From positions 248,001-312,000 of the forward strand of contig NZ_JAARZC010000002.1 of the NCBI RefSeq assembly GCF_014229095.1: a stretch of DNA of 64,000 bases, read 5' to 3'. The stretch is from Listeria cossartiae subsp. cayugensis. Lineage in GTDB: Bacteria > Bacillota > Bacilli > Lactobacillales > Listeriaceae. Numbering within the stretch: position 1 is the stretch's first letter; every line of letters starts with the position of its first letter. Shown one piece after another: positions 1 through 7,565 of the stretch. A program made the translations under genes and the position numbers. The notes beneath the pieces were generated by a model. It saw only the letters and a program-made list of their open reading frames with translations, searched no databases and was not told where the DNA came from.

Positions 1-738
1 TCAGGGAATGCTGATTATAAGGAATTTGCGGAAGGAAAAGATAATGTGACACCATTTGAATTTATTCCATGGATTCTTAGTCAATGCGCTACTGTAAAAG
101 AAGCAAGAGTACTACTTGATAAAATCAATCTTGTTAATATTAGTTTTAGTGAGCAACTGCCACTTTCTCCGCTTCATTGGTTGATGGCAGATCAAACTGA
201 ATCCATCGTGATTGAGTCTGTGAAAGATGGTCTTCGCATCTATGATAATCCATTAGGGGTATTAACAAATAATCCAACATTTGATTACCAGCTATTTAAT
301 CTAAATAATTATCGAGCGCTTTCCAGTAAAACACCAGAAAATACTTTCTCCAGCGAAATTGACTTGGATGCTTATAGTCGCGGAATGGGTGGGATTGGTT
401 TACCTGGTGATTTATCCTCCATGTCTCGTTTTGTGAAGGCAACGTTTACCAAGTTGAATTCCATTTCAGGTGATTCTGAATCTGAAAGTATTAGCCAATT
501 TTTCCATATTTTAGGCTCGGTAGAACAGCAAAAAGGGCTTTGTGATGTTGGTGGGGGAAAATATGAGCATACCATTTATTCCTCATGCTGCAATATTGAT
601 AAAGGCATCTATTATTATAGAACTTACGAAAATAGCCAAATTACTGGCGTGGATATGCATCAAGAGGATTTAGAGAGTCAAGAACTAGCAATTTATCCAC
701 TCGTAAATGAGCAGCAAGTGAACATCGTTAATAAATAA
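1..738 (+). CDS. bsh: Bile salt hydrolase (choloylglycine hydrolase), 5' end cut off by the window
   Basis: This is the C-terminal 245 residues of a conjugated bile acid hydrolase of the Ntn-hydrolase family, which cleaves glycine or taurine from bile salts in the cytoplasm. The reading frame is open from base 1, so the gene begins upstream. The N-terminal catalytic Cys2 is therefore not visible. Family signatures present include VTPFEFIPWILSQC, VLTNNPTFDYQ (containing the conserved active-site Asn region), SRGMGGIGLPGD and SRFVKA (conserved Arg region). Full-length family members are about 325 residues, so roughly a quarter is missing. A hairpin terminator follows the stop. Within Listeria, bsh is known from L. 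monocytogenes, L. ivanovii and L. seeligeri and contributes to gut survival. Identification is from motifs and genomic context. Confidence 0.93.
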   Translation, partial: SGNADYKEFAEGKDNVTPFEFIPWILSQCATVKEARVLLDKINLVNISFSEQLPLSPLHWLMADQTESIVIESVKDGLRIYDNPLGVLTNNPTFDYQLFNLNNYRALSSKTPENTFSSEIDLDAYSRGMGGIGLPGDLSSMSRFVKATFTKLNSISGDSESESISQFFHILGSVEQQKGLCDVGGGKYEHTIYSSCCNIDKGIYYYRTYENSQITGVDMHQEDLESQELAIYPLVNEQQVNIVNK

Positions 739-746
739 TTTATAGG

Positions 747-781
747 ACTATGGCAGGGAAGCCCCTTGTCGTAGTTTTTTT
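747..781 (+). terminator. Rho-independent terminator of bsh
   Basis: Hairpin with left arm ACTATGGCAGGG and right arm CCCCTTGTCGTAGT (including G-U pairs), followed directly by a run of seven T. It lies 9 bases after the bsh stop. Confidence 0.75.
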
Positions 782-858
782 GTGAGAAAAACCAAAATTT
801 GTCATGTGTTAAACAATTTTGGGACCGAAAAAGCAAGAAGCAATTACCTAACCATTGT

Positions 859-864
859 TATAAT
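859..864 (+). promoter_or_regulatory. Putative -10 box (TATAAT) for the small membrane protein gene
   Basis: A perfect TATAAT lies 30 bases before the chosen ATG, between the bsh terminator and the ribosome binding site AAAGGAGA. No convincing -35 box is visible. Confidence 0.4.
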
Positions 865-888
865 AAAAGAAAAGGAGATGCACTTGTT

Positions 889-1098
889 ATGAGAGAAAAT
901 TCCATTATTGGTCGAATGATTGCATTCTGCGCGATTTGCTTTGCATTTTTTAATCCGAAAACCGTGACTTATTGGCTTGGGGTGCGCGCGGAATCTGGCC
1001 CAGCTTGGTATCTTACAACAGTTGTCGCATGCGGAATTGCCGGTTTTGTACTGATTGATTTAATCAAAAAAATAAAACGAAGAAAAGCGGCAGAATAA
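889..1098 (+). CDS. Small membrane protein of unknown function (69 aa)
   Basis: I do not recognise this protein. I start it at the ATG at 889 because AAAGGAGA lies about 11 bases upstream. The longer frame from 799 would run through the putative promoter. The product has two likely membrane segments (about residues 8-22 and 41-58), a loop between them, and a basic C-terminal tail (KKIKRRKAAE) that should lie in the cytoplasm by the positive-inside rule. It sits between bsh and another small membrane protein, in the position of lmo2066 in EGD-e as I remember that locus. No function can be inferred. Confidence 0.65.
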   Translation: MRENSIIGRMIAFCAICFAFFNPKTVTYWLGVRAESGPAWYLTTVVACGIAGFVLIDLIKKIKRRKAAE

Positions 1099-1108
1099 AA
1101 GTTTTCGT

Positions 1109-1116
1109 GGTATACT
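1109..1116 (+). promoter_or_regulatory. Extended -10 promoter element
   Basis: TGGTATACT matches an extended -10 (TGN-TATACT) 27 bases upstream of the ATG at 1143. The same TGGTA(T/A)AAT pattern precedes ylbF, ylmH, divIVA and the CAP-protein gene in this window. Confidence 0.45.
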
Positions 1117-1142
1117 ACTAGAAAAACGACTAGGAGAACGCC

Positions 1143-1535
1143 ATGAACTGGACACGTATCAGTAGTATTTTATTAGTTGGATTTACAGCAGTTGGGGCAA
1201 TTTATGGAGGCTTATCAATGATTTTCATGCCAAGCGGTGGTCTACTTTCTCTTTCAACTGGCTTACTTGATGGTTCACCGTTTGTCGATTATTTAGTACC
1301 GGGCATATTTTTATTCGTCTTTGTTGGCTTATTCCATTTAGCAGCACTGATTTATTTGCTGAAAAAATTACCACGAACGAAAGAAGTCTTGTTTGCAGCC
1401 GCCGCTGTTTTGGCAGTATGGATGGTAGTGCAATTACTGATTATTGGTTATGTATTTATTTTACAAATTATCTTTTTAGTTGTCGCAGCAGTCGAAATGT
1501 TCTTAGCGATACAATGGAAGAAGCAACAACGATAA
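1143..1535 (+). CDS. Four-helix membrane protein of unknown function (130 aa)
   Basis: Hydrophobic protein with four predicted transmembrane helices (about residues 8-28, 52-72, 80-100 and 103-123), short loops and a basic C-terminus (QWKKQQR). AGGAGAACGCC precedes the ATG. It has its own extended -10 promoter and a strong terminator, so it is probably monocistronic. I recognise no catalytic motif. Its position matches lmo2065 of EGD-e as I recall it. That gene borders mscL there, which would place the lipoprotein/lipase locus below as an insertion between this gene and mscL. Confidence 0.7.
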   Translation: MNWTRISSILLVGFTAVGAIYGGLSMIFMPSGGLLSLSTGLLDGSPFVDYLVPGIFLFVFVGLFHLAALIYLLKKLPRTKEVLFAAAAVLAVWMVVQLLIIGYVFILQIIFLVVAAVEMFLAIQWKKQQR

Positions 1536-1550
1536 TACTGTAATTTATTT

Positions 1551-1606
1551 AATTAGGCTATTTCCCTCTTGAAATTGATAGGGGGGTGAATAGCCTAATT
1601 TTTTTG
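1551..1606 (+). terminator. Strong hairpin terminator
   Basis: Inverted repeat AATTAGGCTATT...AATAGCCTAATT followed by TTTTT. It closes the 1143-1535 gene and insulates it from the accessory locus downstream. Confidence 0.85.
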
Positions 1607-1947
1607 TTCAATCAGAGGTTCAAGCAATTAAACTTGAAGAAATTATCAATAAAAGGAAGTATTGTGAAAAAATCATCTTTTTGTATAAAAGGCATTACTT
1701 GAAAATGGACCATATCAGCGTTTTATTGAAGTGTTGTTCGTTGTTCTGTCACATTTCACTTTGTGAATTTATGATATAATTTTAGGATGATATTATGAGG
1801 ATTTTTAACTATATTCTTATTTGAGAGTAACAATTTAAATATGATTGTTATTTGGATGATTTAAATTTATAGCAATTTAAGCGTTCGAATAATTGGAAAA
1901 AATTAAGATTTCAAAGAGATAAAATACAGAAGTAGGTAGGAGAAGAG
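1607..1947 (+). other. Long intergenic leader before the lipoprotein/lipase locus
   Basis: AT-rich gap without a supported ORF. It contains a small dyad (TTCAAG at 1619-1624, 8-base spacer, CTTGAA at 1633-1638), a -10 box with an adjacent palindrome (1755-1780, listed separately), and then about 165 bases of leader to the first lipoprotein start. The last part (AAAGAGATAAAATAC at 1914-1928) recurs before the second lipoprotein gene at 2876-2890, so leader and gene were duplicated together. Confidence 0.6.
1755..1780 (+). promoter_or_regulatory. Putative promoter with a palindromic operator before the TilA/TslA-like locus
   Basis: TATAAT at 1775-1780 is preceded by a perfect 5-base palindrome, TTCAC-TTT-GTGAA (1755-1767), placed where the -35/spacer would be. 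The placement suggests a repressor or activator site. No clear -35 hexamer is present. The regulator is unknown and the role is inferred. Confidence 0.4.
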
Positions 1948-2820
1948 ATGAAGAAAAAAATAATGGTTTTGTTAACAGGTTTATTGTTTTTGGGAGGCTG
2001 TTTTAATATGAATGGGAAAACAGAGCAGGAAAAAGCGCAAGAAGGAACTACGCCTGTGCAGGATTACGTTGGACAGGGGTATTCATTTGTGGACGGGAAT
2101 AAATCGGCAGAACGAGTGAAGAAACATGAGGAAGAGATAAAACAAGTAGCGATAGACTATATGAAAACAAAATATAAGACGGATGTGAAAGTAAATAATG
2201 TGGTACCAGCTCGCAATGGAGCGGTTGTCATTGTGGAAAGCGAGGCGCCAATTCAGTTTACTACTTCGGTTGTTGTAAAATTTATGCTTAATAAAAAAGA
2301 TGAAATTGGAAGTGGATCTAGTAGCGAAGGAGCAGTTGAACAAGCAATTGTAGGGGGACTTTATGCAAAGGCGTATGAAGCAGAGTTCCATCATCTAGAT
2401 GAATTTGCAGAAGAGTTAGCGGGAAAATACAATTTAGAAGGTTACACAGAGGAAGCGTTAATCAAAGCTTCACCTAAAGGGTATCAAGGGAAATATTATT
2501 TTCTAACTGTAGGATATGATGATTATCTAAGTGCATATAATGCATATTTAAGTAATAACCAAGTTTCAGCAGAGGAGCTACGTGCCTTATTTAAAAAAGA
2601 TGATGCAACAAGTAAGAACATGACAATTGTAATGAACTTCTTTTCAAACGAAGATAAACTTCCCAATCAAAATGTAGTAGATAGCTTAGCTGAAGAATTT
2701 AAAGCAGAATCAGACTTACCAAATGGAGAGTACCCGATTAATTTATTTAAGAATTTCATTGTAAACCGAGTAGGATTACCCGATGGAGAAAATGTAGATG
2801 TGGAAGGCATTACTAAATAA
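1948..2820 (+). CDS. TilA-like (DUF1672-type) lipoprotein, copy 1: putative immunity protein
   Basis: Lipoprotein of 290 residues with a signal peptide ending in the lipobox FLGGC (Cys18), so the mature protein should be anchored on the outer face of the membrane. A polar stretch follows, then a compact domain. It is the first of three tandem paralogues. The segment around residues 25-71 (for example TTPVQDYVGQGYSFVDG) is essentially identical in all three. Copy 1 is the most divergent further on: it has VESEAPIQ where the others have VECKEPIQ or LECKQPIK. Staphylococcus TilA, a lipoprotein next to the secreted lipase TslA, neutralises the phospholipase outside the membrane. I infer the same job here because a TslA-like gene closes the operon. 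AGGAGAAGAG precedes the ATG. Assignment to DUF1672 is from memory. Confidence 0.72.
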   Translation: MKKKIMVLLTGLLFLGGCFNMNGKTEQEKAQEGTTPVQDYVGQGYSFVDGNKSAERVKKHEEEIKQVAIDYMKTKYKTDVKVNNVVPARNGAVVIVESEAPIQFTTSVVVKFMLNKKDEIGSGSSSEGAVEQAIVGGLYAKAYEAEFHHLDEFAEELAGKYNLEGYTEEALIKASPKGYQGKYYFLTVGYDDYLSAYNAYLSNNQVSAEELRALFKKDDATSKNMTIVMNFFSNEDKLPNQNVVDSLAEEFKAESDLPNGEYPINLFKNFIVNRVGLPDGENVDVEGITK

Positions 2821-2910
2821 AAAGAATACTAGAATATATAAGATGAGCATGAAATACAGATATACATGAAATCCCAAAGAGATAAAATACATAAGCCGAT
2901 AGGAGAACAG

Positions 2911-3780
2911 ATGAAGAAAAAAATAATGTTTTTTTTAGCAAGTTTATTATTATTGGGAGGCTGTTTCAATATAAACGAGAAAACAGAGCAAGAGAAAGCG
3001 CAAGAAGGAACTACCCCTGTGCAAGATTATGTTGGACAAGGATATTCTTTTGTGGATGGGAATAAATCAGCGGAACGCGTAAAAAAGCATGAAGAAGAGA
3101 TTAAACAAGTAGCTATTGATTACGTGAAAACAAAATACAAAACAAATGTAGAAGTAACTAATGTGGTGCCAGCTCGAAATGCGGCGGTTGTAATCGTAGA
3201 ATGTAAGGAGCCTATTCAGTTTACAACATCTGTTACGGTGGGCTTTATTTTAAACAAGGACGAAGTAGGATTCACTAAAGAAGATGAAGGCGAAATAGAG
3301 CAAGCTATTATAGGGGGCTTATATGCAAAGGCATATGAGGCAGAATTCAAACATTTAAATGATTTTGCAGAAGAAACAGCAAAAAAATATAATCTGCTAG
3401 GAATGACTGATGAAGCCTTAGTTAAAGCATCGCCCTATGGAAATCAAGGAAAGTACTATTTTATTACACTAGCGTATCGTGAGTATTTAAGTGTATATAA
3501 TGCATATATAGAAAACCCTCAAATTTCAGTAGAGGAATTACGAGACTTGTTCACAAAAGATGATCCAACTAGTGAAAATATAACAATTGCAATGAATTTC
3601 TTTTCAGAAGAAGACAAGTTGCCTAAACAAGAAGTAGTAGATAATCTAGCTAAAGATTTTGAACAAAAATTAGGATTGCCAAAAGGTAATTATCCTTTCG
3701 TAATATATAAGAATCTTATAGTAAATAGAGTAGGACTACCTGATGGAGAGAATATAGAGGCAAAAGTATCAGTTAAATGA
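2911..3780 (+). CDS. TilA-like (DUF1672-type) lipoprotein, copy 2: putative immunity protein
   Basis: Second tandem lipoprotein (289 residues). The start at 2911 is chosen because AGGAGAACAG precedes it and because it aligns with the other two copies (all begin MKKKIM). An in-frame ATG at 2866 would add 15 residues before the signal peptide. Lipobox LLGGC gives Cys18 as the lipidation site. It is closest to copy 3, sharing ARNAAVVI, the single extra Cys in ECK, MTDEAL, ASPYGNQGKYYFI and FPKGNYPF-like endings. The C-terminal motif NRVGLPDGE is shared by all three. The role as an immunity lipoprotein is inferred from the downstream TslA-like toxin and known TslA-TilA pairs. An alternative is a family of unrelated surface lipoproteins. 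Confidence 0.72.
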   Translation: MKKKIMFFLASLLLLGGCFNINEKTEQEKAQEGTTPVQDYVGQGYSFVDGNKSAERVKKHEEEIKQVAIDYVKTKYKTNVEVTNVVPARNAAVVIVECKEPIQFTTSVTVGFILNKDEVGFTKEDEGEIEQAIIGGLYAKAYEAEFKHLNDFAEETAKKYNLLGMTDEALVKASPYGNQGKYYFITLAYREYLSVYNAYIENPQISVEELRDLFTKDDPTSENITIAMNFFSEEDKLPKQEVVDNLAKDFEQKLGLPKGNYPFVIYKNLIVNRVGLPDGENIEAKVSVK

Positions 3781-3840
3781 GCAAGAGTTTATCAAAGGTA
3801 AAAACAAACTTAAAAATAACAGAAGCTGATAGGAGAACAG

Positions 3841-4710
3841 ATGAAGAAAAAAATAATGGTTTTGTTAGCATGTCTATTATTATTAGGAGGTTGTTTCAAT
3901 ATGAATGAGAAAACAGAGCAAGAAAAAGCACAAGAAGGCACTACGCCCGTGCAGGATTATGTTGGACAGGGATATTCTTTTGTGGATGGGAATAAGTCAG
4001 CAGAGCGAGTGAAAAAACATGAGGAAGAGATTAAGCAAGTAGCAATAGATTATATGAATACAAAATATAAAACGGAAGTAGAAGTTACTAATGTAGTACC
4101 TGCTCGCAATGCTGCGGTGGTCATTTTGGAGTGTAAGCAACCAATTAAATTTAACACATCTGTAACTGTAGGATTAATTCTGAATGAAGATAAAGTAGGA
4201 AGCGCTAAGGAAGCTGAAGGCGAAGTAGAACAAGCTATTATAGGTGGGTTATATGCAAAAGCGTATGCAGCAGAATTTCAGCATTTAAATGAATTTGCAG
4301 AAGAATTAGCGAAAAAATTTGATTTGGTAGGAATGACAGATGAAGCTCTAAGTAAAGCATCTCCATATGGGAATCAAGGAAAGTACTATTTTATTGCATT
4401 GCCATATCTTGAGTATTCAAGTGTGTATAATGCTTATCTTGCAAATCCCCAAATTTCGGCAGAAGAATTGCGTACCCTCTTCACCAAAGATGACCCTACC
4501 AGTAAAAATATAACCATAGCAATGAATTTCTTTTCAAAAGAGGAGACATTGCCCAAACAAGAAGTAGTAGATAATTTATCCAAAGATTTTCAACAAGAAT
4601 TAGGATTACCAAAAGGAAGCTATCCGTTCATAATATATACGAATCTCATAATAAATAGAGTTGGATTACCAGATGGAGAAGACATAAGAGCAGAAATATC
4701 AATTAAATAA
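3841..4710 (+). CDS. TilA-like (DUF1672-type) lipoprotein, copy 3: putative immunity protein
   Basis: Third tandem lipoprotein (289 residues), with signal peptide and lipobox LLGGC (Cys18) and one additional Cys within the hydrophobic core (residue 11). The ribosome binding site context GATAGGAGAACAG is identical to that of copy 2. The stop lies only 17 bases before the TslA-like ORF, with AAGGGGC in the gap, so this copy is translationally closest to the toxin and is the best candidate for the cognate immunity protein. Copies 1 and 2 could protect against variant toxins. Sequence identity to copy 2 is high throughout, apart from scattered substitutions. Confidence 0.72.
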   Translation: MKKKIMVLLACLLLLGGCFNMNEKTEQEKAQEGTTPVQDYVGQGYSFVDGNKSAERVKKHEEEIKQVAIDYMNTKYKTEVEVTNVVPARNAAVVILECKQPIKFNTSVTVGLILNEDKVGSAKEAEGEVEQAIIGGLYAKAYAAEFQHLNEFAEELAKKFDLVGMTDEALSKASPYGNQGKYYFIALPYLEYSSVYNAYLANPQISAEELRTLFTKDDPTSKNITIAMNFFSKEETLPKQEVVDNLSKDFQQELGLPKGSYPFIIYTNLIINRVGLPDGEDIRAEISIK

Positions 4711-4727
4711 CAAGGGGCTAATCAGAG

Positions 4728-6716
4728 ATGACAACAAAAATAGGAACACCAGATACTGATTTGATTGAGTTAAGTGGAAAATGGGTTTATAGACATCCTA
4801 AAACATTTAGCGAGTTACATGTAAATGGGACAGTGTATATAGTTAGAGAAGGTGAGTACAACAAAGCTTCTGGTCTTGACTATATGATTGTCGAGAATAA
4901 AACTACAGGCGAAATCAGCATGATTTTCGAAGGTACGCAAGGCACCCAAGATTTCCTAACAGACGGTACACTCCCTGGCTCTATTCCCAACACTCAATTA
5001 AGAGAAGCAGACGCAGCATACAAAAAAGAAAGTCAAAAATATGATATTAAAAATGTTGCAGGAAACTCTTTAGGTGGAGGTTTATCTAATTATATAGCTT
5101 CAAAAAATGACGGCATAAGAAGTGTCACCTATAATCCAGCTATTTTGCCTAAAGGAACTTATGACAAAAACAATCCAAGAATCATAAACTATTTAAGTGA
5201 ATATGACCCATTAACCTTGGGGGAACGTGGATTAGGATACGGAAATCGTCTTCCAGGTGAATCCCATATTCTTCAAAATAATGTTCCTTGGCTACAAACT
5301 ATTCTTTCTAATCATACAGGTTATGATGATGCAGGTATCACGGTTAAAGGTAAAAATATTCCAATTGATGCAGATGCTTATCTTCCCGTAGGTATTTGGA
5401 GTGGAAAGGTTTTGACTGGGGGAGGAAAAGGGCAGAAAATCGATATGAATCCAGATAATATTCGAATTTTGGCTAATAGTTTACGGACACGAATGATGGA
5501 GCAAATAAGTAGGGGGCAGTTTTATTTAGATACAGCGGTCGATTTAGTGAATAATGAGGGAAGTAGTTTGGACAATCGAACGACTTCTTTACAAGAAACT
5601 TTTGATAACTTGTTGGCGGAAGGAGAATTTGGTGGAATTATTACTTCATTAGCTAATTATGCTGAGTTTCGGGATGAGATGGAAAAGGCCAAACCAGTAA
5701 GTTATGCGGCAATAGATTTTATGCAAAGAGTAAGAACTTTGCCCATTTTAGGAGAAGTGTTAGATGTTGTTTCGGGGAGTTTCTTTAATGCGATAGATCT
5801 TTTGGTGGATATTCCAGCGCTAGTTAATGATCTTGCTTTAAGGACGGAAGACATGATGGATCAAGTATCTAAAATAAAAATGCAAGCAATACCTGAGTTA
5901 TTTAAAGGGATTAATGACCAATATTTAAGCGATGCCATGGTGACAGAATTAAAAGAACATTACAAAATATTAGATGAAAATAAAGATTTGGTTGTTAAGC
6001 AAGTATTAACTTTTAGCGCCCAAGTTACGTACGTATCGAATGAACTTGAAAAAGCAGATAAACTTTTAAGCGCAACGCAAAAAGTCCAAAGTGTAGGAGC
6101 GCCGCCAGCGACACAAGCGTATGTCTTAAAAGAATCCAAAGCTTTGAAAGACGGAATGGGGAAGAAACAGCGATTATTAGATAGAAATTTTCGAGATTTT
6201 TCTGCTAAAACCACGAATTTATTAATGCCGGTATTGAGTTCAATTCGAAGTATTATTAATCAATTAAAACAAGTAATAAAGTCCGCTATTAGATACTTAG
6301 AAAACATCCAAACAGGACTATCAATCGTGAAAATCCCTTTTACAGATAGAGATTATCACTTAAAAGAGGAATTGAGAGAGTACATAAGAAAGTTGCAAGA
6401 AATCTTGTTAACCGTTAGAGGTGTAGGAAGTGCTGTAAAGGATATGGAATCAAATTTAGAGCATGTGTTAGCCATATATCGACCTTATATTGATACGGCG
6501 TTATTTGAAGATACAAAATTTCAAGATGTTATTTTATTGAATAAAGCAGCTACAAATATCTTCCAGAGTGCGGAAATAGTTTTTGATGATATTAAGCATC
6601 AATTAAGCGGAAATAAATCAGCCGCAATTTCTGCTTTAGATAAGTTAGCTGTACAAACTAGTAACAACATGAAAAGCTTATTGGAGCAAATTAAACGAGG
6701 GAGTATCAATGTTTAA
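4728..6716 (+). CDS. TslA-like type VII secretion lipase toxin with reverse domain order (662 aa)
   Basis: The N-terminal ~210 residues look like a class-3-type lipase: MIFEGTQGTQDF (oxyanion-hole region), a GxSxG elbow GNSLGGG with Ser114, a candidate Asp160 in YLSEYDPLT and a candidate His196 in LSNHTGYD. The rest (about 230-662) has no signal peptide or membrane segment. It is rich in long amphipathic helices and resembles an LXG-type targeting region placed at the C-terminus. This order (enzyme first, helical targeting domain last) is the published layout of TslA, a phospholipase A secreted by the type VII system in Staphylococcus and reported in Listeria. It directly follows three TilA-like lipoprotein genes. 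The TlaA-type helical partners that S. aureus TslA needs are not visible nearby. The triad is read from spacing, not from alignment. Confidence 0.78.
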   Translation: MTTKIGTPDTDLIELSGKWVYRHPKTFSELHVNGTVYIVREGEYNKASGLDYMIVENKTTGEISMIFEGTQGTQDFLTDGTLPGSIPNTQLREADAAYKKESQKYDIKNVAGNSLGGGLSNYIASKNDGIRSVTYNPAILPKGTYDKNNPRIINYLSEYDPLTLGERGLGYGNRLPGESHILQNNVPWLQTILSNHTGYDDAGITVKGKNIPIDADAYLPVGIWSGKVLTGGGKGQKIDMNPDNIRILANSLRTRMMEQISRGQFYLDTAVDLVNNEGSSLDNRTTSLQETFDNLLAEGEFGGIITSLANYAEFRDEMEKAKPVSYAAIDFMQRVRTLPILGEVLDVVSGSFFNAIDLLVDIPALVNDLALRTEDMMDQVSKIKMQAIPELFKGINDQYLSDAMVTELKEHYKILDENKDLVVKQVLTFSAQVTYVSNELEKADKLLSATQKVQSVGAPPATQAYVLKESKALKDGMGKKQRLLDRNFRDFSAKTTNLLMPVLSSIRSIINQLKQVIKSAIRYLENIQTGLSIVKIPFTDRDYHLKEELREYIRKLQEILLTVRGVGSAVKDMESNLEHVLAIYRPYIDTALFEDTKFQDVILLNKAATNIFQSAEIVFDDIKHQLSGNKSAAISALDKLAVQTSNNMKSLLEQIKRGSINV

Positions 6717-6813
6717 TGGAAGTTCATATTGGCAAATTAGCGGTTTAGCACAAATAAAAAATCCTTCCACAAAAGAAGGATTTTTTCGGTTATTTCTGTT
6801 GTTCTTTCAATAA
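6709..6813 (+). pseudogene. Truncated 34-codon ORF overlapping the tslA-like stop
   Basis: An ATG at 6709 overlaps the end of the lipase gene by 8 bases and has a purine-rich GAGGGAG eight bases upstream. The frame begins MFNGSSYWQISG, then runs into the bidirectional terminator of mscL and ends inside the opposite-strand mscL gene. The first dozen codons look like a real gene start coupled to tslA. The rest is terminator sequence. I read it as the remnant of a gene removed when the locus joined the mscL side. It could also be chance. Confidence 0.4.
6756..6787. terminator. Bidirectional terminator between the lipase locus and mscL
   Basis: AAAAATCCTTC, 7-base loop, GAAGGATTTTTT. The stem works on both strands and probably ends mscL transcripts from the minus strand as well as the lipase operon from the plus strand. 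Confidence 0.85.
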
Positions 6814-7176
6814 ATCGCGAATTTCTTTTAAGTATTCCTCAGTAGGAGGCACTGGTGTTTCTTCAACCGGTTGCTCTTTTTTCTTAATAAAGCTAGTAAG
6901 TATTTTGACGAAAATAAAAATAGCAAAAGCGATGATGACAAAGTCAACGATGGATTGAATGAAAGCACCGTACTGGATAACTGATTTACCGACTTTGAAA
7001 CTTAAATCTGTAAAATCAAGCCCACCTAGAAGCACACCAACAAGTGGCATAATAATATTATCTACTAAAGATGAAACAATTTTCCCGAATGCAGCCCCGA
7101 TAACTACCGCAACTGCGAGGTCAAGTACGTTCCCTTTTAACGCGAAATCTCTAAATTCTACTAACATTTTTTTCAT
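6790..7176 (-). CDS. mscL: Large-conductance mechanosensitive channel
   Basis: MscL opens a wide pore under membrane tension and releases solutes during hypo-osmotic shock. The protein has the canonical N-terminus ([20 protein letters not shown]), TM1 at about residues 15-42, a periplasm-equivalent loop, TM2 at about 68-92 and the charged C-terminal helix ([17 protein letters not shown]). I start it at the ATG at 7176, which has GGGAGGTG seven bases upstream. The longer GTG start at 7185 would sit inside that ribosome binding site. Length is 128 residues, typical of the family. It is transcribed alone and converges on the lipase operon. Confidence 0.95.
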   Translation of the reverse strand: MKKMLVEFRDFALKGNVLDLAVAVVIGAAFGKIVSSLVDNIIMPLVGVLLGGLDFTDLSFKVGKSVIQYGAFIQSIVDFVIIAFAIFIFVKILTSFIKKKEQPVEETPVPPTEEYLKEIRDLLKEQQK

Positions 7177-7236
7177 ATAATTCACCTCCCACTACTCAGT
7201 ATAAAACATCTAACTGCGATGTGAAAGCAACTGAAC

Positions 7237-7428
7237 TTATTTTAGTAACAAATTGCCTATGTAAAGTGTTGGCGCCATTAAAGCGTAGCCGATAATGACA
7301 AATGTCAGTGTTCGAAGCCAGAAAGAACTAAGAATAGTTGGTTTCCATTTTGCCAGAAGTGCTTGGAGCCACATCGTGATGAGCGTAACAAATGCAAACA
7401 TAAAAAATAATTCGATATAACGAAGCAT
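7237..7428 (-). CDS. Small membrane protein of unknown function (63 aa)
   Basis: Two hydrophobic segments (about residues 4-22 and 36-60) joined by a short basic loop. I use the ATG at 7428 because GGAGGTTGTGCT precedes it; upstream in-frame codons would run through this site. It is preceded on the minus strand by the copper gene promoter region and followed by mscL 60 bases further. I recognise no family. Confidence 0.65.
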   Translation of the reverse strand: MLRYIELFFMFAFVTLITMWLQALLAKWKPTILSSFWLRTLTFVIIGYALMAPTLYIGNLLLK

Positions 7429-7565
7429 AGCACAACCTCCTTTTCTTTTACTATGCCATAGTTTACGCATCTTTTGCAATAGTAACTGAGCCGATTATTT
7501 CCATTCAATTCTTGCACGTGATAAGTTAAAAAGAGTAAAACCGTTCGTTCACAAAGGAGCCTCAA

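Noticed and set aside
2083-2394. 103-codon minus-strand ORF inside lipoprotein copy 1
   Set aside because: Cys/Phe-rich shadow frame with no ribosome binding site.
1948-4710. Array considered as a CRISPR or tandem repeat locus
   Set aside because: The repeats are whole paralogous genes with lipoboxes, not short direct repeats.
1607-6813. Prophage or IS element as the origin of the accessory locus
   Set aside because: No integrase, transposase, tRNA or terminal repeats were seen at either side.
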